The notes: generated by a model not told the origin, from the letters alone. A stretch of 64,000 bases of DNA from Xenorhabdus nematophila ATCC 19061 (GCF_000252955.1 NC_014228.1:3876701-3940700); one strand, 5' to 3'; numbered from the stretch's first letter, positions 39,992 to 50,185 are shown. A program made the numbers and translations.

Positions 39992-40029
39992 ATGTGAAAT
40001 GAATTTTTATTTACTGAATCAGTGCAAAA

Positions 40030-40824
40030 TTAAATTGCAACTGGAGCTTTAATACCCGGATATGGATCGTAATCCACAATCTCAAAGTCTTCAAAACGGT
40101 AGTCAAACAGAGAATCCGGCTTGCGTTTAATCACCAATTTGGGTAATGCGCGCGGCTCACGGCTCAACTGAAGATGGGTCTGTTCCAAGTGATTGTTGTA
40201 AAGATGGGTGTCGCCCCCTGTCCAGACAAAATCGCCTACATCAAGATTGCACTGTTGAGCCATCATATGTACCAATAAGGCATAACTTGCAATATTGAAT
40301 GGTAAGCCTAAAAACACATCACAGGAACGTTGGTAAAGTTGGCAGGAAAGTTTGCCGTCTGCGACATAGAACTGGAAAAAAGCATGGCATGGTGCCAGCG
40401 CCATTTTATCCAATTCCCCCACATTCCATGCAGAAACAATAATCCGGCGTGAATCAGGGTCACCTTTCAACTGCTCAAGAACCTGGGTCAACTGATCGAT
40501 GTGACGACCATCCGCTGAACCCCAGGCGCGCCATTGCTTACCATAAACCGGTCCCAAATCCCCGTTTTCATCAGCCCACTCATCCCAGATGCTCACGCCA
40601 TTATCATGCAAGTACTTGATATTGGTATCACCATTCAGGAACCAAAGCAGTTCATGGATGATGGAGCGAAGATGACAACGCTTGGTTGTGACTAATGGAA
40701 AACCTTCCTGCAAATTGAAACGCATCTGATGACCAAAAATAGAGCGTGTTCCCGTTCCCGTACGGTCATCTTTTGCCGTGCCTTCTTCCAGCACTTTTTT
40801 CATTAAATCGAGATACTGTTTCAT
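40030..40824 (-). CDS. thyA: Thymidylate synthase
   Basis: The 264-residue enzyme methylates dUMP to dTMP with methylene-tetrahydrofolate, which is consumed to dihydrofolate. The catalytic cysteine is in [12 protein letters not shown], with the substrate-binding [17 protein letters not shown] and HLYNNH segments intact. Length equals that of E. coli ThyA. The ATG overlaps the lgt stop by four bases, so lgt-thyA is a coupled pair as in E. coli. It relies on the folA product encoded at the other end of this window for cofactor regeneration. Confidence 0.98.
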   Translation of the reverse strand: MKQYLDLMKKVLEEGTAKDDRTGTGTRSIFGHQMRFNLQEGFPLVTTKRCHLRSIIHELLWFLNGDTNIKYLHDNGVSIWDEWADENGDLGPVYGKQWRAWGSADGRHIDQLTQVLEQLKGDPDSRRIIVSAWNVGELDKMALAPCHAFFQFYVADGKLSCQLYQRSCDVFLGLPFNIASYALLVHMMAQQCNLDVGDFVWTGGDTHLYNNHLEQTHLQLSREPRALPKLVIKRKPDSLFDYRFEDFEIVDYDPYPGIKAPVAI

Positions 40825-41711
40825 TTTGCCTCTTGTATCTTGTCGTTGCGCGCTTTATTGCGGGGACATTTATATGCCCATACCATCATGATAATTCCCG
40901 CTAAAATCATTGGAACCGAAAGGAGCTGCCCCATGCTAATCCCTTCAAACAGCCCAAGCTGGGCATCAGGCTGGCGGAAAAATTCGACTATGATGCGGAA
41001 TGCGCCGTAACCAATCAGGAACAATCCTGAAACACTCCCCATCGGGCGTGATTTACGGATAAATACGTTAAGAATGATAAACAGCACAATGCCTTCAAGC
41101 ACCATCTCATAGAGCTGTGACGGATGACGGGGCAAGACGCCATATTTCTCCAAAACCGGCCATAAAGAAGGATGACTCATAGCCTGTGTAATATCTTCGC
41201 TGCGGGAACTCGGGAACAACACCGCCCACGATGTATCAAGCGTAACACGTCCCCACAACTCACCATTGATAAAGTTACCTATGCGCCCCATGCCCAAACC
41301 GAAAGGCACCAACGGCGCAACAAAATCAGCAGTCTGTAAAAAATGACGTTTAGTGCGGCAAGAAAACCACCACATAGCGCAGACAACACCGACCAATCCA
41401 CCGTGAAAAGACATTCCTCCGTCCCAAACCTTGAACAGATAAAGAGGATTATCAAGGAACATCGGGAGATTATAGAACAGGACATAGCCGAGACGTCCAC
41501 CGACGAAAACCCCGACAAACCCTGCGTACAGTAAATTCTCAACTTCGGCCTTGTTCCAGCCACTGTCCGGCTTTGCCGCACGGCGGTTTGCCAGCCACAT
41601 AGCAAAAACAAAACCAACCAGATACATAAAACCGTACCAGTGGAGAGATACAGGGCCAATTGAAAACATGACAGGGTCAATATTAGGAAATGCCAGATAG
41701 CTAGTGCTCAT
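40821..41711 (-). CDS. lgt: Phosphatidylglycerol--prolipoprotein diacylglyceryl transferase
   Basis: A 296-residue inner-membrane enzyme that transfers diacylglyceryl from phosphatidylglycerol to the lipobox cysteine, the first step of lipoprotein maturation. Seven membrane segments and the Lgt signature [14 protein letters not shown] are present, together with the HGGLVG region containing an essential histidine. It would act on MltA, encoded at 17455-18549. The leader upstream has four imperfect GTGAATGAAT repeats. Confidence 0.97.
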   Translation of the reverse strand: MSTSYLAFPNIDPVMFSIGPVSLHWYGFMYLVGFVFAMWLANRRAAKPDSGWNKAEVENLLYAGFVGVFVGGRLGYVLFYNLPMFLDNPLYLFKVWDGGMSFHGGLVGVVCAMWWFSCRTKRHFLQTADFVAPLVPFGLGMGRIGNFINGELWGRVTLDTSWAVLFPSSRSEDITQAMSHPSLWPVLEKYGVLPRHPSQLYEMVLEGIVLFIILNVFIRKSRPMGSVSGLFLIGYGAFRIIVEFFRQPDAQLGLFEGISMGQLLSVPMILAGIIMMVWAYKCPRNKARNDKIQEAK

Positions 41712-41736
41712 CGTTCCCCACTAAAAATAATGTTGT

Positions 41737-41798
41737 GTGAATGAATGATATTGTGAATGAATCATCTGTTGTGAATGAATTATATTGCTTGAATGACT
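41737..41798. repeat. Short direct repeats in the lgt leader
   Basis: GTGAATGAAT occurs at 41737, 41753 and 41771, with a degenerate fourth copy (TTGAATGACT) at 41789, giving a period of 16-18 bases. The array lies between the ptsP stop and the lgt start. Confidence 0.75.
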
Positions 41799-41924
41799 TA
41801 AGATAAATAATCGCAAATGATAGCACAGGCAATGATTCCCTTCATCTTTCAAGCTGGCGCTTTGTCGGCTGCTTGGCATCTTAAAATCTGCTGAACATAA
41901 GCAGATTGAAATGCTGTGGATAAC

Positions 41925-44171
41925 CTAAATACCACCCCGAATCAGGCCACCCAGACTATGCGCCTCCATAAATTCGGCGGCCAACACTTTGACTTGCTGG
42001 CTGGTTTCAGCTTTAAGTATGGCGTCGATAAGGCACTCAAGCTCACTAACCTCCAAATGACGCAGCAAATATTTGATACGCGGAACACTCCGGCCACTCA
42101 TGCTCAGGCTACGATAACCTAAACCAAGCAATACTAATGCGCCAATCGGTAAACCTGCCATTTCGCCACATATGCTAATGGGAAGGCCAAGACGTTGGCA
42201 TTCATCAAAAGCCAGTTTCAACGCCCTAATCACCGCCGGATGCAAATTATCATAGAGTGAGGCAACATGTGTATTATTGCGATCCACCGCAAGTAAATAT
42301 TGGGTCAGGTCATTTGTGCCAACAGAAACAAAATCAATCCGTTTCATTAACTGTGGCAGCAAAAAAATAGTTGAAGGGACTTCAAGCATAACGCCAATCT
42401 GCGGCATGGCAATCGTTCGGCCAAGGGTTTGTTCAACCTCAGATTTCGCTCTCGCAAGGAGTTTACGGGTCTCGTCAATTTCTTCAATGCTGGTCACCAT
42501 CGGCAGGAGTATTTTTAGATTGCCGGTAGAAACATTGGCTTTCAACATCGCCCTGAGCTGAATCAGGAATATTTCCGGTTGATCCAGCGTAATACGGATA
42601 CCCCGCCAGCCAAGGCAAGGGTTGTCTTCATTAATGGGCATATAAGAAAGTTGCTTATCTGCACCAATATCCAGCGTTCGCAACACCACAGGCTTATCAG
42701 GGAAAAGCGCCAATATTTCCTGATAGCGGTGCTTCTGCTCATCTTCTGAGGGAAAACCACAATGCAGCATAAAAGGCAGTTCTGTACGATACAGCCCAAC
42801 ACCATCAACGCTGTCCCCTATCTGCTGCTCGTATTTCAAACTCAGTCCTGCATTGAGCTGCACAAACACGTGTTCTCCACTTCTGAGCTGGGCTTGTTGT
42901 TGCTGTTCACCTTCCGCCAATTTGCTGAGAACTTGTTCCTCCTCAATAATCTGCCGATATTCCTGCATAATCAGCGGCTCTGGTTCAATAAAGATTTCTC
43001 CGCGATAACCATCAAGGATTAGCATCCGGTTGTGCAGCAGCTCAGGCTGGATATCTGCCCCCATAATAGCGGGAATTCCCATTGCCCGGACCAGAATGGC
43101 AGAATGGGAATGCGTTGCACCATCACGCACAATCACGCCGACCAATTGTTCCTGTGGCATTTCTGCCAGCAAATTGGCACTGAGTTCATCGGCAACCAGA
43201 ATAAAATGCTCCGGCCATTGCGTGGTATCAGTGAAAGAATCATCCAAATGAAACAATACCCGTTGCCCAAGGGCACGCAGATCAGCCGCTCTTTCCCGCA
43301 TATAAGGATCTTGCAGGCTGGCAAATTGTTCGGCGTATTTTTCAATGACGGTCTTGAGTGCCCATTCAGCGACAAAACCATTATCAACGGAATAAAACAA
43401 GTCTTGCTTGAGTTGAGGGTCATTTAATAAATGAGAATAGAGATCGAAAATAGCCGCGCTTTCTTTCTGTGAACTCGTGGTAAAGCGTTTGCTGATCCGG
43501 CGACATTCCGCAGTGGCTTCTTCCAGGGCATAAGTCAATCTCAATCGTTCAGACTGATAATCCAGTGTTGAGGCCTCAGATATCTGCTCCAATAAAGGTT
43601 GTGAACGATCCTGCCACCCCTGGGCCATCACAATACCGCTGGAGATGGCCAGCGCTTTAATGCGACTCTGGCGATACTGACCAAATATTCCTTTTGTCTG
43701 CGCCTGAGCAAGAATAGCAGCAAGCTGCATTGCCAGGGTGACCATGAAAGATTCTTCACTTTCATCAAACAAGCGTCGTTCATGTTGCTGAACAACTAAT
43801 ATCCCCTGCAATTGGCGACGATACACAATCGGTACACCTAAAAAAGCCCGCAGACTGTCTTCTTTCACTTGGGGGATATATTTAAAACCAGGGTGGTCAC
43901 GGACATCATCAAGATTAATTAATTCCGACAAACGCCCGACTTCACCCACAACACCTTCACCAAAGGCCAGGCTGACCGAATTCCCTTCTGGTTTCCTCAA
44001 CCCTCTGGTTGCCATCAAGTAATAACACTGGCGTTGATGATCAGCCAAATAAATAGAACAAACATCGGTGTTCATCGCCGAACAGGTTTCATTAACTAAT
44101 AGCTCAAGTGCTTCAGATAAATTGGCCGCCATAGCAACCTTTTCGACAATTTCTCGTAAGCGCATGAGCAT
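41925..44171 (-). CDS. ptsP: Phosphoenolpyruvate-protein phosphotransferase PtsP (EI-Ntr)
   Basis: A 748-residue enzyme I of the nitrogen PTS. An N-terminal GAF domain (about 1-165) senses glutamine/2-oxoglutarate in known systems. The swivelling phosphohistidine domain (GATHSHSAILVRAMGIPAIMG) and the C-terminal PEP-binding barrel (GLYRTELPFM, SVGTNDLTQYLLAVDRNN) follow. It passes phosphate from PEP to NPr and then EIIA-Ntr to regulate potassium and nitrogen processes. It is nine bases downstream of rppH and in the same orientation, as in E. coli. Confidence 0.96.
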   Translation of the reverse strand: MLMRLREIVEKVAMAANLSEALELLVNETCSAMNTDVCSIYLADHQRQCYYLMATRGLRKPEGNSVSLAFGEGVVGEVGRLSELINLDDVRDHPGFKYIPQVKEDSLRAFLGVPIVYRRQLQGILVVQQHERRLFDESEESFMVTLAMQLAAILAQAQTKGIFGQYRQSRIKALAISSGIVMAQGWQDRSQPLLEQISEASTLDYQSERLRLTYALEEATAECRRISKRFTTSSQKESAAIFDLYSHLLNDPQLKQDLFYSVDNGFVAEWALKTVIEKYAEQFASLQDPYMRERAADLRALGQRVLFHLDDSFTDTTQWPEHFILVADELSANLLAEMPQEQLVGVIVRDGATHSHSAILVRAMGIPAIMGADIQPELLHNRMLILDGYRGEIFIEPEPLIMQEYRQIIEEEQVLSKLAEGEQQQQAQLRSGEHVFVQLNAGLSLKYEQQIGDSVDGVGLYRTELPFMLHCGFPSEDEQKHRYQEILALFPDKPVVLRTLDIGADKQLSYMPINEDNPCLGWRGIRITLDQPEIFLIQLRAMLKANVSTGNLKILLPMVTSIEEIDETRKLLARAKSEVEQTLGRTIAMPQIGVMLEVPSTIFLLPQLMKRIDFVSVGTNDLTQYLLAVDRNNTHVASLYDNLHPAVIRALKLAFDECQRLGLPISICGEMAGLPIGALVLLGLGYRSLSMSGRSVPRIKYLLRHLEVSELECLIDAILKAETSQQVKVLAAEFMEAHSLGGLIRGGI

Positions 44172-44180
44172 AACAGTGAC

Positions 44181-44711
44181 CTAATTTCTTCTGCGGCGAT
44201 AAAAATATGGCGAATGAAACTGTGAAGCAGGTTCCTGAATTGGCATCACAATGGAAGAAAATTCTTTCATCACGCGGCGATACACATCCCGTTTAAAAGA
44301 AACCACTTGCCGAACAGGATACCAATAACTGACCCAACGCCAGCCATCAAACTCCGGCGTATTACTGCGCTGCACATTAATATCAGCTTCATTACACAAC
44401 AACTGCAATAAAAACCAACGTTGCTTTTGCCCAATACAAACAGGCTTTGTATCCCAACGCACCAAACGCTTGGGTAATTTGTAACGCAACCAGCTCCGGG
44501 TCGAAGCGAGAACCCGAACATCTTTGCGATTTAAACCAACTTCTTCAAACAACTCGCGATACATCGCTTGTTCCGGTGATTCCCCCGGATTAATACCCCC
44601 CTGGGGAAACTGCCAGGAATGCTGCCCATAACGGCGGGCCCACAGAACCTGTCCCTGACGATTACAAATTACAATTCCTACATTCGGGCGGTAGCCATCA
44701 TCATCAATCAC
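44181..44711 (-). CDS. rppH: RNA pyrophosphohydrolase RppH
   Basis: A 176-residue Nudix hydrolase that removes pyrophosphate from the 5' triphosphate end of mRNA and so opens it to RNase E decay. The Nudix box is visible as [23 protein letters not shown]. The start is GTG (44709-44711), giving [15 protein letters not shown] as in E. coli. In E. coli mutH lies upstream; here the divergent thiBPQ operon takes that place. Confidence 0.97.
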   Translation of the reverse strand: MIDDDGYRPNVGIVICNRQGQVLWARRYGQHSWQFPQGGINPGESPEQAMYRELFEEVGLNRKDVRVLASTRSWLRYKLPKRLVRWDTKPVCIGQKQRWFLLQLLCNEADINVQRSNTPEFDGWRWVSYWYPVRQVVSFKRDVYRRVMKEFSSIVMPIQEPASQFHSPYFYRRRRN

Positions 44712-44833
44712 CAGACTACCTCTCGATAAAGCAAATTTGAAAAGATAGCTAATTGTTTCACACTCATCTCAAGCGGTAAACCTCTATGATTGGACTTTGC
44801 AGCCGTAGCCAAAGTCTCTACAATACCGCCATC

Positions 44834-44920
44834 TCAACGGGGTGCAGTTGTTGCAAAATATCGCTGCTGAGAATAAACCCGTTAAACCTGAACCGGTTAG
44901 TACCGGCGGAGGGATTTGGG
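44834..44920 (+). promoter_or_regulatory. TPP riboswitch (THI element)
   Basis: The conserved core is present in order: ACGGGGTGC, GCTGAGAATA, ACCCGTTAAACCTGAACCGG, then TTAGTACCGGCGGAGGGATTTGGG. These form the P1-P5 arms of the thiamine pyrophosphate aptamer. It lies about 100 bases before thiB, the usual position for repressing thiamine uptake when TPP is abundant. Confidence 0.95.
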
Positions 44921-45021
44921 TTGCTATTCATTGATATAAAATAAATAATTTTCATTTAGCCTCTTCTCAAACCCTTTGCCAATCTTCTCATAACCCTTGT
45001 TAATCACGACAGGAGAGCAAA

Positions 45022-46035
45022 GTGTTTAAGAAATTATTTTCCCGCGTAATTGCCATCAGTACACTCTCTATTTCTGCCTGTGTCTTTGCTCAGACGGCTC
45101 AAACGAAGCCGACACTGACAGTTTATACTTATGATTCATTTGCTTCTGAATGGGGACCGGGACCTGCCATTAAAAAAGCCTTTGAAGCTGAGTGTCGTTG
45201 TGAACTGAAACTCGTCGCTCTGGAAGATGGGGTATCCTTGCTGAACCGCCTGAGGATGGAAGGAAAAAAAACCTCTGCGGATATCGTTCTGGGATTGGAT
45301 AACAATCTGATTCAGGCCGCTCAACAAACTGGATTGTTCACCCCAAGCCATCTTGATACTTCAAAACTGAAATTACCTGTCGCATGGAATAACACCACGT
45401 TTATTCCTTACGATTACGGTTATTTCGCCTTTATTTACAACAAGAATACCTTACCTCATCCACCCAGAAATATGGATGAATTAATCAATGGCAACCAGAA
45501 CTGGAAGATTATTTACCAAGATCCCCGTACCAGCACTCCGGGGTTAGGGCTTCTGCTCTGGATGCAAAAACTGTATGGGGACAAGGCAGCCCAAGAATGG
45601 CAAAAAGCTGCCAAAAAGACACTCACCGTCACAAAAGGCTGGAGTGAAGCTTATGGCCTGTTTCTGAAAGGTGAAGGCGATATGGTGCTGAGCTATACCA
45701 CATCACCGGGTTACCACATCATGTCAGAGAAAAAAGATAACTACGCAGCCGCTGTCTTCCAAGAAGGGCATTATTTACAAATTGAAGTAGCCGCTCAGCT
45801 AGCTTCAAGCAAGCAACCTGAGTTAGCGCAGAAGTTCATGAATTTCATGATCTCACCGGCATTTCAGCAAGTCATTCCCACAACGCAATGGATGTACCCC
45901 GTCATTGATATGCCGTTGCCGGATGTTTTCAGACAACTCCCTATTCCTGAGAAATCGCTGCAATTCAACGCAGATGATGTGGCAAAACACCGTACAAAAT
46001 GGATCCGTACATGGCAAAACGCTGTAAGCCGTTAA
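45022..46035 (+). CDS. thiB: Thiamine ABC transporter substrate-binding protein ThiB
   Basis: A 337-residue periplasmic binding protein for thiamine and its phosphates. The signal peptide (SISACVFA before QTAQ) is followed by LTVYTYDSFASEWGPGPAIKKAFEAEC and TKGWSEAYGLFLKGEGDMVLSYTTSPGYH, diagnostic for ThiB. The start is GTG at 45022 with AGGAGAG six bases upstream. First gene of the riboswitch-controlled thiBPQ operon, overlapping thiP by 25 bases. Confidence 0.96.
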   Translation: MFKKLFSRVIAISTLSISACVFAQTAQTKPTLTVYTYDSFASEWGPGPAIKKAFEAECRCELKLVALEDGVSLLNRLRMEGKKTSADIVLGLDNNLIQAAQQTGLFTPSHLDTSKLKLPVAWNNTTFIPYDYGYFAFIYNKNTLPHPPRNMDELINGNQNWKIIYQDPRTSTPGLGLLLWMQKLYGDKAAQEWQKAAKKTLTVTKGWSEAYGLFLKGEGDMVLSYTTSPGYHIMSEKKDNYAAAVFQEGHYLQIEVAAQLASSKQPELAQKFMNFMISPAFQQVIPTTQWMYPVIDMPLPDVFRQLPIPEKSLQFNADDVAKHRTKWIRTWQNAVSR

Positions 46036-47615
46036 TTGCAGGCTGGTTATTACCGGGGGTTATTGCCTCCGGTTTGTTAATTATCATTGCCCTGTCTGCC
46101 TTTGGGGCATTGTGGTTCAATGCGCCCGACAGCAACTGGTACGAATTCTTGCATGACAGTTATCTCTGGCATGTTATTCAATTCACTTTCTGGCAAGCCT
46201 TTTTATCTGCCCTCTTATCGGTAATACCCGCAATATTTCTGGCAAGAGCACTTCACCGCCGCCATTTTCCCGGCAAAGCACTCTTTCTGCGTTTATGCGC
46301 CATGACGTTGATCCTGCCTGTTTTAGTCGCTCTGTTCGGCATCCTGACTGTTTATGGGCAAACCGGCTGGCTGGCAAGTATGTGCCAGTGGTTGGGCATT
46401 GAATATCGTTTTACTCCTTATGGGTTAAAAGGCATTCTGCTGGCACATATTTTTTTCAATATGCCGATGGCGACACGTCTGCTGCTGCAATCACTGGAAA
46501 ATATCGCCATCGAACAACGGCAACTCGCAGCCCAACTGGGTATGAATGAATGGCAACATTTTCGTTTGGTGGAATGGCCTTATCTGCGACGCCAAATTTT
46601 ACCCACCGGCGCACTGATTTTCATGTTGTGCTTTGCCAGTTTTGCCACCGTGCTCGCGCTGGGCGGCGGCCCGGCGGCAACCACCATTGAACTGGCCATT
46701 TATCAGGCTCTCAGTTATGACTACGATCTCGCACATGCGGCACTACTCGGGCTTATCCAACTGTTTTGCTGCCTTGGTCTGGTACTGCTTAGCCAAAAAC
46801 TCAAAGGAGCACTGTCAGTCGGTTATGGTCATCAACAACAATGGCGTAATCCTCAGGATTCATGGCAGCGGAAATTATTTGATGGCCTGTTGATTAGTCT
46901 GGCTTTGCTCCTTTTGCTCCCACCTTTATTGGCCGTCATTTCAGATGGTTTAAACAGCGGCATTTTTGCTGTTTTACGCCAGCCTGCTTTATGGCAGGCC
47001 TTAACAACTTCGGTCATTATTGCATTGGGAGCGGGTTTACTGTGTGTTGTACTGACCATGATGTTGTTATGGAGCAGCCGGGAATTACGCTTACGTCATT
47101 CTCCCCGTTGGGGACAAGCGATAGAAACCAGTGGGTTGCTGATCCTTGCCATGCCGGGAATTGTCCTTGCAACAGGCTTTTTTCTTCTGCTGAACACAAC
47201 TTTTGGATTGCCTCAATCACCTTACGGATTGGTCATTCTGACCAATGCACTGATGGCAATCCCTTATGCCTTGAAAGTGTTGGAAAACCCGATGCGTGAT
47301 CTGGCGGAACGCTACAATCTTCTGTGTCGTTCACTCAATATTCAAGGGTTTAACCGGCTGCGTTGGATTGAACTGAAGGCACTGAAGATGCCATTGGCGC
47401 AAGCGTTGGCTTTCGCCTGTGTGCTCTCAATTGGCGATTTCGGCATTGTCGCATTATTTGCCAGCGAAGATTTCCGTACTTTACCTTATTACCTGTATCA
47501 GCAAATTGGAGCCTATCACAGTCAGGATGGTGCAGTGACCGCATTCCTGCTACTCCTGCTTTGCTTTATTTTGTTCACTGTTATTGAACGCTTACCGGGT
47601 CAACGCCATGATTAA
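46011..47615 (+). CDS. thiP: Thiamine ABC transporter permease ThiP
   Basis: A roughly 534-residue permease with two fused BPD-transport halves and about twelve membrane helices. The ABC-contact loops are in [23 protein letters not shown] and the second-half [25 protein letters not shown]. The frame is open from 45999, but ATG at 46011 ([17 protein letters not shown]) aligns with the E. coli start. It overlaps thiB upstream and thiQ downstream, which supports coupled translation. Confidence 0.95.
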   Translation: MAKRCKPLIAGWLLPGVIASGLLIIIALSAFGALWFNAPDSNWYEFLHDSYLWHVIQFTFWQAFLSALLSVIPAIFLARALHRRHFPGKALFLRLCAMTLILPVLVALFGILTVYGQTGWLASMCQWLGIEYRFTPYGLKGILLAHIFFNMPMATRLLLQSLENIAIEQRQLAAQLGMNEWQHFRLVEWPYLRRQILPTGALIFMLCFASFATVLALGGGPAATTIELAIYQALSYDYDLAHAALLGLIQLFCCLGLVLLSQKLKGALSVGYGHQQQWRNPQDSWQRKLFDGLLISLALLLLLPPLLAVISDGLNSGIFAVLRQPALWQALTTSVIIALGAGLLCVVLTMMLLWSSRELRLRHSPRWGQAIETSGLLILAMPGIVLATGFFLLLNTTFGLPQSPYGLVILTNALMAIPYALKVLENPMRDLAERYNLLCRSLNIQGFNRLRWIELKALKMPLAQALAFACVLSIGDFGIVALFASEDFRTLPYYLYQQIGAYHSQDGAVTAFLLLLLCFILFTVIERLPGQRHD

Positions 47616-48315
47616 ACTCGAAAATGTCATTTACACTTATGCACACCTCGCCATGCGTTTCGATGTGGAGATTAAAGCCGGAGAACGCATTGCCATCCTC
47701 GGCCCAAGCGGAGCAGGTAAAAGCACATTGTTAGGTTTAATTGCCGGTTTCCTATTTCCGAAACAAGGCAAGATCTGGCTGGATGGCGAAAATTACACCA
47801 ATATCCCCCCTTCCAAACGACCTGTCTCCATGCTGTTTCAGGAAAATAATCTGTTTTCCCATTTAACCATTGAGCAAAACATCGGTTTGGGGCTGCATCC
47901 CGGATTACGATTAAATGCAGAGCAAAAGAAAACACTCCAGCAAATTGCTTCCCAAGTCTCTCTGGAAGCATATTTATCTCGCCTGCCGGCTCAGCTCTCT
48001 GGCGGGCAGCGCCAACGGGCGGCACTGGCGCGCTGTTTAGTCCGTCATCAACCGATTTTATTACTGGATGAACCATTTTCAGCGCTCGATCCTGCTTTGC
48101 GCAATGAGATGCTGGAATTGCTGGATCAGGTGTGCAGTGAGCGGCAAATTACCTTATTGATGGTATCCCATAATCTTGATGATGCCGCAAAAATCGCCCC
48201 TCGCTCTTTGCTGATTGTGGATGGGAAAGTTCATTATGATGGGGAGACGGAGAAGTTGGTAAGTGGCGAGGCAGATGAGGCGACAATATTGGGTATCACC
48301 AATATTGTCGCCTAA
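47608..48315 (+). CDS. thiQ: Thiamine ABC transporter ATP-binding protein ThiQ
   Basis: A 235-residue ATPase with Walker [10 protein letters not shown], signature [15 protein letters not shown], Walker [13 protein letters not shown] and the switch histidine in VSHNLDDA. The frame opens at 47584, but ATG 47608 ([11 protein letters not shown]) matches the family and overlaps thiP by eight bases. The C-terminus ends DEATILGIT plus NIVA; the last codons run up to the higA remnant, so the junction of an old deletion lies at or just beyond the thiQ end. Confidence 0.94.
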   Translation: MIKLENVIYTYAHLAMRFDVEIKAGERIAILGPSGAGKSTLLGLIAGFLFPKQGKIWLDGENYTNIPPSKRPVSMLFQENNLFSHLTIEQNIGLGLHPGLRLNAEQKKTLQQIASQVSLEAYLSRLPAQLSGGQRQRAALARCLVRHQPILLLDEPFSALDPALRNEMLELLDQVCSERQITLLMVSHNLDDAAKIAPRSLLIVDGKVHYDGETEKLVSGEADEATILGITNIVA

Positions 48316-48372
48316 CTCTTCCAAAGAGTCCGCAATAATTTCGCCTGGATGAGGGGGGTTAAACATCTTCAT
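48298..48372 (-). pseudogene. higA: higA antitoxin remnant (N-terminal about 25 residues)
   Basis: The minus strand reads [21 protein letters not shown], the conserved opening of HigA-type antitoxins. Similarity then stops at the thiQ 3' end, where the frame continues only as antisense of thiQ. The helix-turn-helix is gone. Its ATG overlaps the higB stop, as in intact higBA pairs. Confidence 0.75.
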
Positions 48373-48575
48373 TAATGATAATCCTCATAGTTAACAATAT
48401 ATGCGTCGCCATCAATAAACTCGAATGTCACGCGCCAATTTCCTGATACTGTAATTGTCAACTGATTCCGTCTATCTCCAGTTAATGGATGTAGATCATA
48501 TCCGGGAAGATTGATTTCCCATATCTCCTCTGCGTCATGATAAGGCAGGCAATTGAGAAAGTAACTTATTCTTAG
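48372..48575 (-). pseudogene. higB: higB toxin remnant (C-terminal two thirds)
   Basis: An open stretch of 67 codons after an in-frame TAG (48576-48578) reads INLPGYDLHPLTGDRRN, then TVSGNWRVTFEFIDGDAYI and VNYEDYH to a stop. This is the C-terminal part of RelE/HigB-type mRNA interferases. No start codon or N-terminal segment is found, so no full toxin is made. The IS element begins about 40 bases upstream, so the insertion or an associated deletion may have removed the N-terminus. Confidence 0.78.
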
Positions 48576-48626
48576 CTATCCATACGATGGTTATCAAATC
48601 TATGGTCTCCTATATGAACGCATCCC

Positions 48627-48886
48627 GTTTGCAAGACAAAAGTTATTGTGACATTGAAGGTAGATTGCAGCTCTATATTCGGCCTTGTTACAGCTAATAC
48701 TGTGGGCCTCGATGTAATCCGCTGACCTGCACCTTATTCCCCGAACGAGCTTGACGCTCTGGTGACCATTCAGGTTTAGCAAGTCACGGTCTCACCTTTC
48801 GTTGTCATCACGACTTTTGCCTCAGCAATCTTTCTGCATTCGTCTTTTTTAATTGAGTTGGCGTGAATTTTTATCGGTGAAATACC
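48627..48886 (-). ncRNA. Candidate bridge/seeker RNA region of the IS1111 element
   Basis: About 260 non-coding bases follow the transposase stop inside the element. In IS110-family elements the long non-coding end encodes a guide (bridge or seeker) RNA that chooses the target, and in the IS1111 group it lies downstream of the transposase, as here. No structure was folded, so this is by position only. Confidence 0.35.
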
Positions 48887-49906
48887 TCAATAAGGCCTGA
48901 CACTGACGTAATCTTTTTCATATTCCCGTTGATGAGCAATCAGTGCCCAGACCGTACGAGCCAGTTTATTCGCCATCCCGACAATCGCAACACTAACCGG
49001 ACGTCGTTTCTTCAGTTCGCTTACCCACAACGGTGGTGTTTTCGTGCATAACGTGGCGACTCTGGCGCCATGGATAAACAACGTTCTTAGATACGTATCC
49101 CCACGTTTACTGATGCCCAGTAATTTAACTCGGCCACCTGTTCCTGTTTGCCGGGGAACCAAGCCCAGATAGGCGGAAAACTCCCGGCCTGATCGGAAAG
49201 CAGTGGGATCCCCCATCGTAGCGATGGCTGCTGTAGCAATCAGAACCCCCACACCCGGAATTTTCATGATCCGCTGACAATCCGCATTCTGTTTTGCCCA
49301 CTCAGTCAATTGTTTTTCCAGACCGTCAATTTCGTTATCGAGCTCACTCAGGCGATAATATTGCTCTTCAATCAGGCTGATCAGGAAGGGGGAGAGTGTT
49401 ATCCTTAGCCGTTCAAGCACCTCGGGTATCGCTTTGTCTAACGATGCCCGCCCCTTATGCACTGTCTCACCAAATTCCAATAACAATCCATGCAATGCAT
49501 TAATTTGTGCGGTTCTGAATTTCACTCACTGATTACGCATCCGGTGCACAGAAAGTAGGGTTTGTTGTTCTTCATTTTTGATAGCGACGGGTTTACCCGG
49601 TTGCTGAACGGCCATCCAGATTGCCCGGGCATCCATGACATCGTTTTTGTTACCTAGACGAAAAGCTTTAACAAATTTGGCCTGAAGCAAATGAACTTCA
49701 TGCCCTAATTTTTTCAGCTCCCGAGCCCAATAGTGGGCACCACCACACGCTTCCATACCAATCAGACAAGGCTCCCGGTTGCTGAAAAAAGTCAAAAAAT
49801 CCCGTCGTCGTAGCTGTTTATCAATGATTTCACCGGTATATTCATCAACGAAATGAATTTGCATCAGATACTTTGCGATATCGACGCCAACAGGCGTATA
49901 TTTCAT
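48887..49906 (-). pseudogene. IS110-family transposase interrupted by one TGA
   Basis: The frame starts at 49906 (MKYTPVGVDIAKYLM). It carries the RuvC-like DEDD residues D9 (GVDIAK), E52 (MEACGG) and D89/D92 (NDVMDARAI). At 49526-49528 a TGA follows HRMRNQ; the same frame then continues VKFRTAQINALHGLL with the Transposase_20 region IPGVGVLIATAAIATMGDP, SGREFSAYLGLVP and TYLRTLFIHGA. Without the TGA the protein would have about 339 residues, the normal IS110 length. A TTA-to-TGA change is the simplest origin, since relatives often have leucine there. A GTG just after the TGA could start a fragment, but the catalytic halves would be split. Confidence 0.85.
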
Positions 49907-50041
49907 GAGTGGATCCTCCAGTTATCAGAGAGCAACAGGCTTCTCATTTAGGCACTATAAGGCCGGAAATCTGAGAGGATCCCCACCTTACCTCTCAATT
50001 TCAGCATAGTACCGAGGGTTACGTGGTTGGGATGCGTTCAT

Positions 50042-50185
50042 TACATTCCCCGTTTTTGCAACCCTCATTTTGATTTATGATGGGCTTGCTTAAATCTATC
50101 CGGCGTCTCTATGGGTATGGGTACCCGCGCCACGATGAGTTCTGCGCCTGATGAACCTTAAAACGCTATCGGCTTCAGTGAACCC
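50042..50185. other. Unassigned scar between the IS element and the polB fragment
   Basis: About 144 bases with stops in every frame and no recognised protein similarity. The final portion contains eight T residues in a row just before similarity to PolB begins. It may be heavily decayed polB sequence or a deletion join. Confidence 0.4.

Larger units (their letters stand above)
48614..50041 (-). mobile_element. IS1111-group element of the IS110 family (degenerate)
   Basis: A 1428-bp unit is bounded by matching 13-bp inverted repeats ATGAACGCATCCC (48614-48626 and, complemented, 50029-50041). Inside lies an IS110-type transposase on the minus strand. Subterminal inverted repeats and a longer non-coding end downstream of the transposase are traits of the IS1111 group; in the IS110 group proper the long non-coding end is upstream. 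True tips are probably a few bases outside the repeats. It lies between the higB remnant and the polB fragment. Confidence 0.82.

Noticed and set aside
48154..48372. 72-codon minus-strand frame taken as a complete small antitoxin
   Set aside because: Only its first 25 codons resemble HigA; the rest is antisense to thiQ, so it is a truncated remnant.
48600..48782. 60-codon frame at the left end of the IS element
   Set aside because: It crosses the inverted repeat and lies in the element's non-coding end; no similarity seen.
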